The position numbers and the translations under genes were made by a program. A model generated the notes under the pieces. That model did no database searches and had not been told where the DNA came from. It saw only the letters and a program-made list of their open reading frames with translations. Shown here one piece after another: positions 8,200 through 17,565 of a DNA stretch of 64,000 nucleotides; position 1 is the stretch's first letter; the number at the start of each line of letters is the position of its first letter. Origin of the DNA: Nocardiopsis alborubida (GTDB taxonomy: Bacteria; Actinomycetota; Actinomycetes; Streptosporangiales; Streptosporangiaceae); NCBI RefSeq assembly GCF_012396365.1, contig NZ_JAAXPG010000017.1, positions 108,011 to 172,010 of the forward strand. Direction: 5' to 3'.

Positions 8200-9525
8200 T
8201 CAGAAGGTCGTGAGGAGGCGCTGGAAGGTGCCGAACGCGCCGATCGCCAGGGGCACCAGCACGACGACGGCGACCGCCTCGAACCTGCTGGTGACACCGC
8301 GCAGCCGCGCCCGCACGTGCTCGGGCTGCTCGATCGACAGCACCACCGCGGGGACGGCCGCCACCGCGACCGTGATCCCCAGCGCGGGCCACACCCCCCA
8401 GGGCACGGCCCCGGCCCAGGCGAGGAGGAAGGCCACCAGCACCACGAGGCTCGCGGCGATGAGCACTGTCTTCTGCGCGACCAGCGGGAACAGCCGGGCG
8501 CGGCTGGCCACGACCAGGGCGAGCACCACCGACAGCCCCGCCGTCCACCAGTCGAAGTGGGTGGCCAGGCCGATCCCCGCCGTGGCCGCGGCCACCGCCA
8601 CCGCGATCGTGGCGATCACCAGGCTCCGGTGTGCGCCCGCCACCGAGGTGAGCACGTCGCTCCGGGTCACCGCGTCCCCGGAGCTGCGCCGGTCGTCCAG
8701 GACCGCCAGTCCGGAGAACATCAGCGCCAGGCGGAGCAGCAGGCTCAGCAGCACCACGCAGGCCACCGCCATGACGACGGCGACCTGGTAGGTGGGCAGG
8801 CCCAGCGCCGCGCCCACCGACCACACGGCCGCCAGGGCGAGCCCGACTCCGCCGCCGGTCAGGCCGCCCCGGCCCAGGCCGGAGGTGAGCCCGAGCAGCA
8901 GGACCAGACCCGAGACCAGGGCGGCGCCGCCGCCCCAGAGGACCCACTCGGGCCAGCCGAACTGGTCGCAGGCCAGCCACAGGGCCAGTCCGCCGACCGC
9001 GGCGCCGCTGATCGCCAGCGCCGTGCCCAGGGGCTCCCGCCAGGTCGGGCCGATCGACGCACCGGTCGCCACCAGCACGGCGGCGACCGCGGCCAGGCCG
9101 ACGAGGCCGCCGTTGCCGGAGAAGTACCCCTGCACGATCCAGGCCGCGCCCACGGCGAGGGCGACCAGGGAGACGGTGGCGGTCCAGCGGGCCGCCACCG
9201 GGTTCCAGCGCCCCTGGTGGTCGTCCAGGGCCATCGAGACCGCCTCGGGGACCTCGTGCACCACCGGGGCGGGCACCGGTTCCTCCGCCCGGACCAGTCG
9301 CAGCACCGCGCCGTCGGTGACCTGACGTTCCGCGAGCGTGGTGTCGCCTTCCAGGACGATCCCGGAGGCGGTCACCAGGTGCCGCAGTTTGGCGGGGTTC
9401 TCCACCTGGTCGCCGAGGAGGTCGAGCACCTCGGGCATGAGCGCGCCCACGGGTTCGCTCGCGGGCAGGACGGCGTCGACCCTGCGCTCCTCGCCCACGA
9501 GGGTCACGCGGCTCCAAGCGGTCAT
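8200..9525 (-). CDS. eccD: Type VII secretion integral membrane protein EccD
   Basis: 441 residues. Residues 1–85 match the ubiquitin-like (YukD) domain that EccD carries at its cytosolic N-terminus. From about residue 110 the chain alternates short polar turns with hydrophobic helices, about 11 segments in all, as in EccD. In the ESX core complex EccD forms the large membrane vestibule around EccB/C/E. Start ATG with GGAAGG upstream. It sits between the TNT-like gene and the MinD-like gene in one operon. Length is typical for streptomycete-type EccD. Confidence 0.92.
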   Translation of the reverse strand: MTAWSRVTLVGEERRVDAVLPASEPVGALMPEVLDLLGDQVENPAKLRHLVTASGIVLEGDTTLAERQVTDGAVLRLVRAEEPVPAPVVHEVPEAVSMALDDHQGRWNPVAARWTATVSLVALAVGAAWIVQGYFSGNGGLVGLAAVAAVLVATGASIGPTWREPLGTALAISGAAVGGLALWLACDQFGWPEWVLWGGGAALVSGLVLLLGLTSGLGRGGLTGGGVGLALAAVWSVGAALGLPTYQVAVVMAVACVVLLSLLLRLALMFSGLAVLDDRRSSGDAVTRSDVLTSVAGAHRSLVIATIAVAVAAATAGIGLATHFDWWTAGLSVVLALVVASRARLFPLVAQKTVLIAASLVVLVAFLLAWAGAVPWGVWPALGITVAVAAVPAVVLSIEQPEHVRARLRGVTSRFEAVAVVVLVPLAIGAFGTFQRLLTTF

Positions 9526-9649
9526 TGCCTTCCCATCCTCGCTCCTGCGTTGCCGGTGGCTCCGGCCACCGCTCTCGGATCCGGGGCCCGGGCCCCGGAA
9601 TTCGGTCGTGCTCTCCAGCCGGACGGCGTGGAGCCCTCCAACGGCGCCC

Positions 9650-10627
9650 CTAGCCGGGCACGTCGCTGACGGCGATGCGCTCCAGGTAACCGTTGCCGAT
9701 GAGCCAGCGGATCGTCGGTACGGGGGGCACCTCGGTGAACCCGGCCGTGTCGAGTGTGAAGCGGACGCTGCCGCCGGGGTTCCCCCCGCTCGCCGGGGCG
9801 CTGGTAGCGCTCACCTGGAAGGGGTGGATGACCCGGTAGCGGTGGTAGAGGTCCTCACCGTCGGGACCGGTGCGGACGTGGTCGGGCAGGCCGCGCTCAC
9901 CGAAGGGGACTGCGTCGGGGAACAGGTAGCGGCCGCTCTCCTGGCCGAAGGCGTCCACGACGTCGCCGACCGCGAGCCCGTGCAGGTAGGAGCCGCCGCT
10001 GCGCTCCCGCAGACTCTCCCGCACCGTGGTGACCAGCTCCGCCGTGGCCTCGGCGGTCTGCCGCTCCTCGGCCTGGGTGAGGACGGTCGGTTCGGGCTCG
10101 GTGGTGGCCAGCTCCTGGTAGAGCCAGCGGGCCGCCTCGTCCTCGGTGGTGAACTCGGGGCCGGGTCGGCCCTGGTCGAAGTCCATGACCGCGGCGGACA
10201 GGTAGCCCTCCGCGTCCTGGCTGAGCAGGTAGTAGCTGTCGAGGGTCCCGGGCTCGGGGCGGGGGTCGCCCGGGAGCACGTACAGGCTCCCGGGGACCCC
10301 TTCGGCGTCCAGCTCCTCACGCAGGTCGCCGAGCGTGACCTGCGCGCCGACCCAGTCGCCCGGGATGGGAGGGACGGCGTTGTTGGCCGGTCCGGACGCC
10401 TGCTGTTCCTGCTCCACCCGCTGGGTGCTGAGCTGGTTGCTGACGAAGGACCAGCCGACGGTGCCGCCGCAGATGACCGCGGCGAGGCAGGCGCTGATCG
10501 CCACCTTGCCGAAGTTCTCGTCGAGGCGGCGCCTGGTGCGCTGGCCGCCGAAGAGCACCGCCTCACGCAGGCGCTGTCGGCGCACGGCGACGGACTCCAG
10601 CAGCTGACTGTCGTAGTCGCGTGCCAA
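9650..10627 (-). CDS. Membrane-anchored protein with C-terminal TNT-like domain
   Basis: 325 residues from a TTG with GAGGAG 5 nt upstream. A basic N-terminus precedes one membrane helix (about 40–62); the rest should lie outside the cytosol. Residues from about 223 resemble the tuberculosis necrotizing toxin (TNT) NAD-glycohydrolase fold: AFGQESGRYLFPD, an FGERGLP block, YHRYRVIHPF and a final WLIGNGYLERI. Where TNT enzymes usually have a GQPGGG-like loop with the catalytic Gln, this protein has GGNPGGS (Asn283), so activity is uncertain. TNT-domain proteins with one anchor occur in actinobacterial type VII loci. It is not EccB: the EccB repeats and the usual N-terminal sequence are absent. 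Confidence 0.72.
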   Translation of the reverse strand: MARDYDSQLLESVAVRRQRLREAVLFGGQRTRRRLDENFGKVAISACLAAVICGGTVGWSFVSNQLSTQRVEQEQQASGPANNAVPPIPGDWVGAQVTLGDLREELDAEGVPGSLYVLPGDPRPEPGTLDSYYLLSQDAEGYLSAAVMDFDQGRPGPEFTTEDEAARWLYQELATTEPEPTVLTQAEERQTAEATAELVTTVRESLRERSGGSYLHGLAVGDVVDAFGQESGRYLFPDAVPFGERGLPDHVRTGPDGEDLYHRYRVIHPFQVSATSAPASGGNPGGSVRFTLDTAGFTEVPPVPTIRWLIGNGYLERIAVSDVPG

Positions 10628-10674
10628 CCGTGCTCCTCACTGCCTCTCGTGGGCGATCCGTCCCGCGGGCCGGG

Positions 10675-10971
10675 TCAGATGTTCATGACCGCGCTGTTGG
10701 CGCGGCTCAGGGTCTCCTGCGCGGTGGAGTCGTTGGTGGACAGCGTCTCGCGCACGAGCCGGATGATCTCGCGGACCTCGTTGCCGGCGTTGTGCCACTT
10801 GAGCTCCTTGGCGCTGTACTCCTCGGACACGCCGGTGGCCTCGAAGTCGGCCATGGCCTGGCTGACGTCGGTGTCGTGCTCGCCGATGAGGGTCTCGAGG
10901 CGGTTCGTGATCGCCTGGATGTTGCCCTGGGCCTCCTGGGAGGCACCGAGATCGTAGGCGTTGTTGCTCAT
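10675..10971 (-). CDS. WXG100-like secreted protein (EsxB-type position)
   Basis: 98 residues, ATG with AAGGAG 5 nt upstream. The length, all-helical composition and position are those of WXG100 (ESAT-6/CFP-10) proteins. The canonical WxG turn is not conserved: the expected turn around residues 43–52 reads FEATGVSEEY, and the only Trp is at 59. It is the second gene of the minus operon, 27 nt after the first Esx-like gene. It probably forms a helical-hairpin dimer with that partner and is exported by EccC/EccD. Confidence 0.8.
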   Translation of the reverse strand: MSNNAYDLGASQEAQGNIQAITNRLETLIGEHDTDVSQAMADFEATGVSEEYSAKELKWHNAGNEVREIIRLVRETLSTNDSTAQETLSRANSAVMNI

Positions 10972-10998
10972 GGATGCTCCTTACGGGGGGTCAGGGGA

Positions 10999-11328
10999 TC
11001 AGCGGAACTTGGCGGCGTCGAAGTTGGCCGAGCCCATGCTCTGGTTCGCGTCGTCGGCCATGGTCTGGTCACCGGTGACGAACGCGGTGTTCATACCGGT
11101 CTGGCCCTCCTGGATGGAGCCGAGTCCCGCGCGCAGGTCCGCGGTGATGGCGTCGGCCCTCAGCTTGAAGGAGTCGAACGCGGCCTTGCCCGCGCCGTCG
11201 AACTTGCCGGTCAGGGGCTCGGCGGCCTGGACGAGTTGCTGGATGAGGCTGCTCAGCTCGTCACCGGTGCTACCGGTGTTCTGGGACAGGGTGGTCAGGG
11301 TGCTGTCGCCGATCTGCCAACGTGACAA
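10999..11328 (-). CDS. WXG100-like secreted protein (EsxA-type position)
   Basis: 109 residues, starting MSRWQIGDST from a TTG preceded by AGGTGAAAAG; an upstream in-frame extension to 11451 has no ribosome site. Two amphipathic helices are separated by GKFDGAGK (residues 41–48), a WXG turn in which Trp is replaced by Phe43. It heads the minus-strand secretion operon and pairs with the next 98-residue gene. The product is a structural substrate or effector partner of the type VII system. No clear C-terminal YxxxD/E signal is seen in this member. Confidence 0.82.
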   Translation of the reverse strand: MSRWQIGDSTLTTLSQNTGSTGDELSSLIQQLVQAAEPLTGKFDGAGKAAFDSFKLRADAITADLRAGLGSIQEGQTGMNTAFVTGDQTMADDANQSMGSANFDAAKFR

Positions 11329-11945
11329 CTTTTCACCTGCTTTCCTCGGGGGTCCTCGCGAGGCTGTTCGCCTCCCGTGGGGGATGACGCACGCTGAGTG
11401 CCCGTGGTTCGGAAGACGATCCGCGACCGGGCAAGGACTGGATCCCCCCATAGGGGAGGATCTGCATCATACAAGTGGCCTCCGACGGAGGAACAGGGAC
11501 GATCCCCGCCTGTGGACGACGGCCGGTGAACGGCCCGAACGCCTCCGGCGGACCGGCCCGGCCCGCTCACGCACCGGGTTCTCCGAAGCGGGCTCCCTGG
11601 ATACGGCCGCACCCTTCCCATCACCGGCGCGTGACCGTATCCGGCCACCCCGGACGCGGTCCTGGTACCGGCCGAAGGCCCTCCACCGGCGTTCGCCCGC
11701 AGCTCCGGACACGCTCGCAGGGCCCCGCGCCGGCCCCTCGGCGACACCCCGAAGGCACCCGAGACCGACGAGGAGCTCGACCCGCTCGACGCGTGACCCG
11801 CGGGCGGACCGCGCTCCTGCGGCACACGGCACCGCCCCGTACCCTTCCCCCATGGACTCCGGCGCTCCGGAAGCGAACCGCGCGGACACCCCCGGGATCC
11901 CACCCTTCCCAGTACCGCCCTCCCCCGGAGTGTTGAGGAGATCCC
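11329..11945. other. Divergent intergenic region of the secretion locus
   Basis: 617 bp between the two arms of the type VII locus. It holds the probable promoter of the minus arm (see 11466–11497). The half nearest the plus arm is Arg/Pro-codon-like GC-rich DNA open in several frames but without a start, ribosome site or family resemblance. I see no gene here. Confidence 0.55.
11466..11497 (-). promoter_or_regulatory. Probable promoter and operator of the minus-strand type VII operon
   Basis: On the minus strand a good -10 (TATGAT, 11466–11471) lies 17 bp from a weak -35 (GTTCCT). The 13-bp palindrome CCTCCGACGGAGG (11479–11491) lies in the spacer, which is a good position for a repressor. 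The leader to the first Esx-like gene would be about 130 nt. Confidence 0.45.
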
Positions 11946-13370
11946 TTGAGCCACGACGCGGTCGCCCTCCTGTCCAACCCGCCCGACCGGCGCGCCCTGA
12001 CCAGGGCCCTGGTCGCCGCCGGACCGGACCTTCGGGTGCGGTTCGCGGCCGACGGCGCCGTGGTCGAGCTGCTCGACGCCGGAGGCCGCCTGGTCGCCGC
12101 CATGCAGGCGGCCCAGCGCCTGGCCCTGTCCGCCGAGGCCGAACGGCTCCTGGCCGACGGCATCGTCGACGACCTGCCCGCCCAGCCCTACTGGGTGGAG
12201 GCCCGCGGCGCCGAACTCGCGGACACCGACACCGCCGGGGCCGTGGGACGCTTCGTCCGCGACCTCGCGGACCGGCTCGGCGGCGTCGTGTGGGAGCCCG
12301 AGCCGCGGCTCTCCCGAGGCGACGCCTTCCTGGACGGCTCCACCGACCACCCCGCCGTCACCGTCCGCACCGACAGGGCCGTGGTCGTGGTGCAGGACCG
12401 CCCCCTGGTCCCCATGTCCCCCTGGCTCGTGGACACCGTCGCCGCCCACGGGCGCGAGGGACTGCGGCTCCAGGTCGTCACCCCCTCCACCAGCCGCGTC
12501 ACCCACGCCCTGCGCTCGGTGCTGGCCGACCCCACCGCCCGCTGGGTGGTCCAGGCCCCCGACGGCGCCTACTACGACGGGTTCTCCGGGGTGCCCCTGG
12601 TCTGGGACGAGCAGGAGGCCTTCGTCCTGGACCGGAGCGCCCGTGCCGAGGACGGGCCGCACGAGGCGTTCCGCGCACGGGCGGAGGAGACCGGCTCCCA
12701 CCTGCTCGTGGAGCTGAAGGCGGAGCACCCCGCCGACAACGGCCTGGTCCTGGGCGAGGCCGCCGAACTGCTCGCCGAGCGCCTGGGCGGCCGCGCCCCC
12801 GCGCTCTGGGGTACCAGCGAACCCCTCCCCCAGGAGTGGAACCGGGCGGCGCTGACCCGGCTGTGCCGAGAACGCGCGCCCGGGCAGACCTGGTTCGTGT
12901 TCACCGGCCCGCCCGAGGGCGTGCGCGAGGAGGGCGTGCTCCCCTTCGGCGGCACCCAGCGGGTGATGCGGACCGCGCACGGGGTGCGGGAGAGCGTCTC
13001 CTTCGCGGTGGCCCGGCCCGCGGGCGAGGAGCACGACCTGGACGCGCTGGCGTCGGTGGTCCGCACGCTCACCGAACGCGACGTCCTGCGGACCATGACG
13101 GTGCGGCGCGCGGCCGGGCGGCCGGACCTGACCCACGAGCCGCGCTGGTGCGGCCTCCCCCTCCCGGTCGGCCTGGCCGTCGGGGTGGAGGGGATCTCCT
13201 CGATCGGCACCGACCGGGCGCTGTCCGCTCCGGTGCGCGGGGTGCCGTTCGGCCCTCCGCTCACCCCCTCGGTCTGGTACCGGGTCGGGGACGGCACCGA
13301 GCCGGACGGCTGGCAGCGCTTCCGCGAGCTCATGGACCACCTGCACCCCGACGGCGCCCGCGCGGGCTGA
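11946..13370 (+). CDS. DUF6177-like type VII locus protein
   Basis: 474 residues from a TTG with GAGGAG 5 nt upstream. It resembles the DUF6177 family found beside EccC in streptomycete secretion loci. It is soluble, with no signal peptide or membrane helix. A central alpha/beta part contains VVVVQDRPLVPMSPWLVDT and a later LLVELKAEHPADNGLVLGEAAELLAERL. No catalytic motif can be named. It opens the plus-strand arm, about 150 bp ahead of eccC, so a cytosolic accessory or chaperone role in substrate handling is plausible but unproven. Confidence 0.7.
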   Translation: MSHDAVALLSNPPDRRALTRALVAAGPDLRVRFAADGAVVELLDAGGRLVAAMQAAQRLALSAEAERLLADGIVDDLPAQPYWVEARGAELADTDTAGAVGRFVRDLADRLGGVVWEPEPRLSRGDAFLDGSTDHPAVTVRTDRAVVVVQDRPLVPMSPWLVDTVAAHGREGLRLQVVTPSTSRVTHALRSVLADPTARWVVQAPDGAYYDGFSGVPLVWDEQEAFVLDRSARAEDGPHEAFRARAEETGSHLLVELKAEHPADNGLVLGEAAELLAERLGGRAPALWGTSEPLPQEWNRAALTRLCRERAPGQTWFVFTGPPEGVREEGVLPFGGTQRVMRTAHGVRESVSFAVARPAGEEHDLDALASVVRTLTERDVLRTMTVRRAAGRPDLTHEPRWCGLPLPVGLAVGVEGISSIGTDRALSAPVRGVPFGPPLTPSVWYRVGDGTEPDGWQRFRELMDHLHPDGARAG

Positions 13371-13518
13371 CCTCCGGCCGCCGCCGGGCGCGCGGCCTGG
13401 CGGCGGGTCCGCACGCACGCGAAAAGCCCCTTTGACACTGTCTTCGATAGGATTTTTCCGCACCCCCGCGCAGCCCCCGCGCCCCCGTCCTCCCATCCCT
13501 GCGCCGAGAGGAAAGCCG

Positions 13519-16500
13519 ATGAGCCTTCGCGTCGTGCACCGGCCGACACGAACCGTGCATCCCACTCCGGCCCAGGAACCGCACGAGGTGGAGGCCCCGC
13601 CGACCCTCCCCGACGGCAACGCCCAGGGCAACCCGCTGATGACCATCCTGCCGATGGTCGGCATGCTGGCGTCGATGACCATCATGATGGTCATGCGCAA
13701 CCCGGCCTTCATCGCGCTGGGCGGCGTCCTCCTCGTGGTGGCCCTCCTCGCCGCCGTGGTCATGCTCTTCTCCCGGCGCGGCCAGGTCGCCCGGCAGCGC
13801 CGCAACCAGCGCGAGCTGTACCTCCAGTACCTGGAGGAACTGCGCGAGGAACTCACCGCCTGGGAGCAGGGCACCCGCGCCCACGCCCGGCTCCTCGACC
13901 CGCCGCCCGAGGCCCTGTACGACGTCATCCGCGACCCCACCCGGCTCTGGGAGCGCCGCCGCAGGCACCGCGACTTCCTGCGGGTGCGGGTGGGCACCGG
14001 CCTGACCGAGGGCCGCCCCCTCCGGCTCGCCGAGCAGGGCACCGCCCTCATGCCCACAGACCCGTTCATGCTCTCCGAGGCGCAGGCCGCCATCCGGCGG
14101 TTCGCCTCGGTCCCCGAGATGCCGCTGACCCTGCCCCTGGACATGGCCGGGAACGTCAGCGTGATCGGCGAGCGCGAGGACGTGATGCGCGTGGTGCGCG
14201 CCCTCGCCGCCCAGTTCGGCGCCTTCCACGCCCCCGAGGACGCCGGGTTCGCGGTGTCCTACCCCGCGGACAGGGCCGAGGACTGGTCCTGGCTGCCGTG
14301 GCTGCCCCAGGCCCTGGACCCGCAGCGCCGCGAGGGCGGCGCCGCCGTCCGCCTGATCGCCCCCGACCCGGCCAAGCTGGGCGGCCTGCTCGCGGACGAG
14401 CTGCGCTCGCGCACCGACTTCGCCTCCGAGGTCCGCCGGGGCATGGGCAAGCGCGAGGCGTACCGGATGCTGCGAAGGCTCCTGGTCATCCACGACACCC
14501 ACGGCGACGTGGCCGCCGAGCTGGTGCGGCCCGACCACGCCGTGGACCCCGTCGACCTGGGCGTCACCGTGCTGCACCTGGTGTCCCGCCAGATCGACGA
14601 GCCCAGCGACGTGAACGTGCGCGTCACGGTCACCGGCGACCAGATCCGCGTCGAGGAGCTGCGCGGCGCCGACCCCGTGGTCACCACCGGCACCGTGGAC
14701 GACGTCTCCGACGCCACCCTCACCGGCCTGGCCCGCATGCTGGCCCCGCTGCGCCTGTCCCCGGAGTCGATCGAGGAGACGGCCCAGGAGGGCGGCAGCG
14801 TCGACTTCCCCGCGATGATGGGCGTCCAGGACCCCGGTTCCATGGACGTGCAGCGCCTGTGGGCGCCGCGCAGCGAGCGGGCGTTCCTGCGGGTGCCCAT
14901 CGGCGTGGACGACATGGGCCAGCCCGTCGTGCTGGACCTCAAGGAGTCCGCGCAGCTGGGCATGGGGCCGCACGGCCTGTGCGTGGGCGCCACCGGTTCG
15001 GGCAAGAGCGAGATGCTGCGCACCCTCGTGCTGGCGCTGGCCGCCTCGCACCCGCCCGAGCGGGTGAGCATGGTCCTGGTCGACTACAAGGGCGGCGCCA
15101 CGTTCGCCCCGTTCGAGGACATGCCGCACGTGGCCGGGGTGATCACCAACCTGGAGGACGACGCCGCGCTGATCGAGCGCGTGTACGCGAGCCTGTCCGG
15201 CGAGGTGCAGCGCCGCCAGCAGGTGCTGCGCGACGCCGGGAACGTGTCCAACATCGGCGACTACACCTACAAGCGCGAGCACGACCCGAGCCTGCCTCCG
15301 CTGCCGCACCTGCTGGTGATCATCGACGAGTTCGGCGAGCTGCTCACCGCCCGTCCCGACTTCATCGAGCTGTTCCTGTCCATCGGCCGCATCGGGCGCA
15401 GCATCGGCGTGCACCTGCTGCTGTCCAGCCAGCGCATCGAGGGCGGCAAGCTGCGCGGCCTGGACACCTACCTGTCCTACCGGCTGGGCCTGCGCACCTT
15501 CTCCGAGGAGGAGAGCCGCACGGTCCTCAACACCCCCGACGCCTTCCACCTGCCGTCCCTGCCCGGGTTCGGCTACCTGAAGGTGGACACCAGCGTCTAC
15601 CAGCGCTTCAAGGCGGGGTACGTGTCCGGCGCCTACCGCGGCCCGGTGGCCGAGGAGGAGCCCACCGAGGGCACCCCCTCGGTGCGCCGCTACACCGCCT
15701 ACAACGCCGACGCGGAGCCGGTGGAGGCCGCGGCCTCCGGGTCCTCCGGCGAGGACGTGCCCATGCCCTCCCGCACGGTGGGCCCGACCCTGCTGGACGT
15801 GATGGTCGGCCAGTTCGGCAGGCACGGCGAGCAGACCCGGGAGATCTGGCTGCCGCCCCTGCCGTCCGCGACCACTCTGGACGCGGTCGCGGGCGAACCG
15901 GAGGAGAGCGACCGCGGGCTGCGGCTGCCCGGCGAGCACGAGGCGATGCGCGTGCCGCTCGGCCTGCTGGACGACGCCACCAAGCAGTGGCAGGGCGTGT
16001 GGAAGCTCGACCTGACCGCGTCCGGCGGCCACGCCGCGATCATCGGCGGCCCGCAGAGCGGCAAGACCACCCTGCTGCGCACGCTGGTGCTCTCGCTGGC
16101 GCTCACGCACACCCCCGCCCAGGCGGCCGTGTACTGCCTGGACCTCATGGGCGGCGGCATGCAGTCCCTGGCGGCGCTGCCGCACGTGGGCGGCGTGGCG
16201 GTGCGCACCGACGCCGAGCGGGTGCGCCGCACGGTGGAGGAGATCCAGGGGATGCTCGAACACCGTCAGACGGTGTTCCGCGAGCGCGGGATCGACTCGG
16301 TCGCCCAGCTGCGCCGGATGCACGCCCGCGGCGAGGTGCCCGAGCTGGCCAGCGCCGACGTGGTGTTCGTCGTGGACGGCTTCGGCGCACTGCGCAAGGA
16401 CTTCGAGGACATCGACCCGATCGTGACCGAGCTGCTCCAGCGCGGCGGCGGGTTCGGCGTCCACGTGGTGGCCGGGATGCTGCGCTGGAACGACGTGCGT

Positions 16501-17517
16501 ATCGCCGCCCAGTCCAATTTCGGGCAGAAGGTGGAGCTGCACCTCAACGACGCGTCGGACTCCACGATCGACCGCAAGCTCTCGGAGACGATCAGCGCCA
16601 AGACCCCCGGCCGGGTGCTGACCGACGCCGAGCTGTTCGGCCAGGCGGCGCTGCCCCGGTTCGACGGAGTGGCCGACAACGACAACCTCGGCGAGGTCGT
16701 GGAGAAGGCCGTGCGCGCGGTGGACCGATCCTGGCGGGGCGCGCGTGCGCCCCGGGTGCGGATCCTGCCGCACCGGCTGTCCGCCCGTACCCTGCCCACG
16801 GCGGAGTCCGAGCCCAAGGCGGTACCGGTCGGCGTGGACGAGCGCGCCCTGGAGCCGGTGCTGCTCGACCTGTTCGAGCGGGACCAGAACCTGCTCGTCA
16901 TGGGGGACGGTGAGTGCGGCAAGACCAACCTGCTGCGGCTGGTCGCCGAGGGCCTCGTGGCGCGTTACTCCTCGGACGAGGTGGTGTTCGCGGTGATGGA
17001 CCCCCGCCGGACCCTGCGGGACGTGGTGCCCGAGGAGTACATGGGCGGGTACGCGAGCAACCCCCGCGTGTGCGCGGGGCTGGCGGGCGGCGTGGCCAAG
17101 GAGGTCGAGGGCCGCCTGCCCGAGGACGGGGACGTGGACTCCCTGGAACCGGGCTCGTTCAAGGGCCCGCGCATCGTGGTGCTCGCCGACGACTACGACG
17201 TGCTCACCACGGCGGGCCAGAAGCCGCTGGCGCCGTTCGTCCCGTTCGTGCCCAACGGCCGCGACATCGGCCTGCACTTCGTGGTGGCGCGCCGGGTGGC
17301 CGGTGCGGGGCGCGGGATGTACGACCCGCTGGTGCAGGCCATGCGCGAGATCGGCACGAGCGCCCTGGTGATGTCCGGCGACCGGAGCGAGGGCCAGATC
17401 CTGCCCCGGGTCTACGCGGCCAGCCAGCCCCCCGGGCGCGGCAAGTGGGTGACCCGCGGCGGTTCGTCGCGGCTGGTGCAGACCGCGCTGCGCGATCCCC
17501 ACGACACACGGGTCTGA
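13519..17517 (+). CDS. eccC: Type VII secretion ATPase EccC, three FtsK/SpoIIIE domains
   Basis: 1332 residues as a single chain. Two membrane helices lie near residues 35–85. Three ATPase domains follow. D1 has GATGSGKSEML near residue 490 and Walker B LLVIIDEFGELL. D2 has GGPQSGKTTLLR near 842 and VVFVVDGFG. D3 has GDGECGKTNLLR near 1128 and IVVLADDYD. EccC is the motor and substrate receptor of ESX systems: D1 powers transport, while D2 and D3 bind WXG-type signals. D3 keeps the Lys but has an unusual GECGKT loop and ADDYD in place of a Walker B Glu. The start ATG at 13519 has GAGAGGAAA 4 nt upstream; an upstream extension from 13432 lacks a ribosome site. Confidence 0.95.
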   Translation: MSLRVVHRPTRTVHPTPAQEPHEVEAPPTLPDGNAQGNPLMTILPMVGMLASMTIMMVMRNPAFIALGGVLLVVALLAAVVMLFSRRGQVARQRRNQRELYLQYLEELREELTAWEQGTRAHARLLDPPPEALYDVIRDPTRLWERRRRHRDFLRVRVGTGLTEGRPLRLAEQGTALMPTDPFMLSEAQAAIRRFASVPEMPLTLPLDMAGNVSVIGEREDVMRVVRALAAQFGAFHAPEDAGFAVSYPADRAEDWSWLPWLPQALDPQRREGGAAVRLIAPDPAKLGGLLADELRSRTDFASEVRRGMGKREAYRMLRRLLVIHDTHGDVAAELVRPDHAVDPVDLGVTVLHLVSRQIDEPSDVNVRVTVTGDQIRVEELRGADPVVTTGTVDDVSDATLTGLARMLAPLRLSPESIEETAQEGGSVDFPAMMGVQDPGSMDVQRLWAPRSERAFLRVPIGVDDMGQPVVLDLKESAQLGMGPHGLCVGATGSGKSEMLRTLVLALAASHPPERVSMVLVDYKGGATFAPFEDMPHVAGVITNLEDDAALIERVYASLSGEVQRRQQVLRDAGNVSNIGDYTYKREHDPSLPPLPHLLVIIDEFGELLTARPDFIELFLSIGRIGRSIGVHLLLSSQRIEGGKLRGLDTYLSYRLGLRTFSEEESRTVLNTPDAFHLPSLPGFGYLKVDTSVYQRFKAGYVSGAYRGPVAEEEPTEGTPSVRRYTAYNADAEPVEAAASGSSGEDVPMPSRTVGPTLLDVMVGQFGRHGEQTREIWLPPLPSATTLDAVAGEPEESDRGLRLPGEHEAMRVPLGLLDDATKQWQGVWKLDLTASGGHAAIIGGPQSGKTTLLRTLVLSLALTHTPAQAAVYCLDLMGGGMQSLAALPHVGGVAVRTDAERVRRTVEEIQGMLEHRQTVFRERGIDSVAQLRRMHARGEVPELASADVVFVVDGFGALRKDFEDIDPIVTELLQRGGGFGVHVVAGMLRWNDVRIAAQSNFGQKVELHLNDASDSTIDRKLSETISAKTPGRVLTDAELFGQAALPRFDGVADNDNLGEVVEKAVRAVDRSWRGARAPRVRILPHRLSARTLPTAESEPKAVPVGVDERALEPVLLDLFERDQNLLVMGDGECGKTNLLRLVAEGLVARYSSDEVVFAVMDPRRTLRDVVPEEYMGGYASNPRVCAGLAGGVAKEVEGRLPEDGDVDSLEPGSFKGPRIVVLADDYDVLTTAGQKPLAPFVPFVPNGRDIGLHFVVARRVAGAGRGMYDPLVQAMREIGTSALVMSGDRSEGQILPRVYAASQPPGRGKWVTRGGSSRLVQTALRDPHDTRV

Positions 17518-17565
17518 CGCCGCGCAGGTCCGAGGACAGACGGCACGACACACGGCAGGAGAGCC

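Noticed and set aside
9650..10627. Call as EccB
   Set aside because: One anchor and location fit EccB, but the N-terminal and repeat features of EccB are absent and the C-terminal half resembles TNT.
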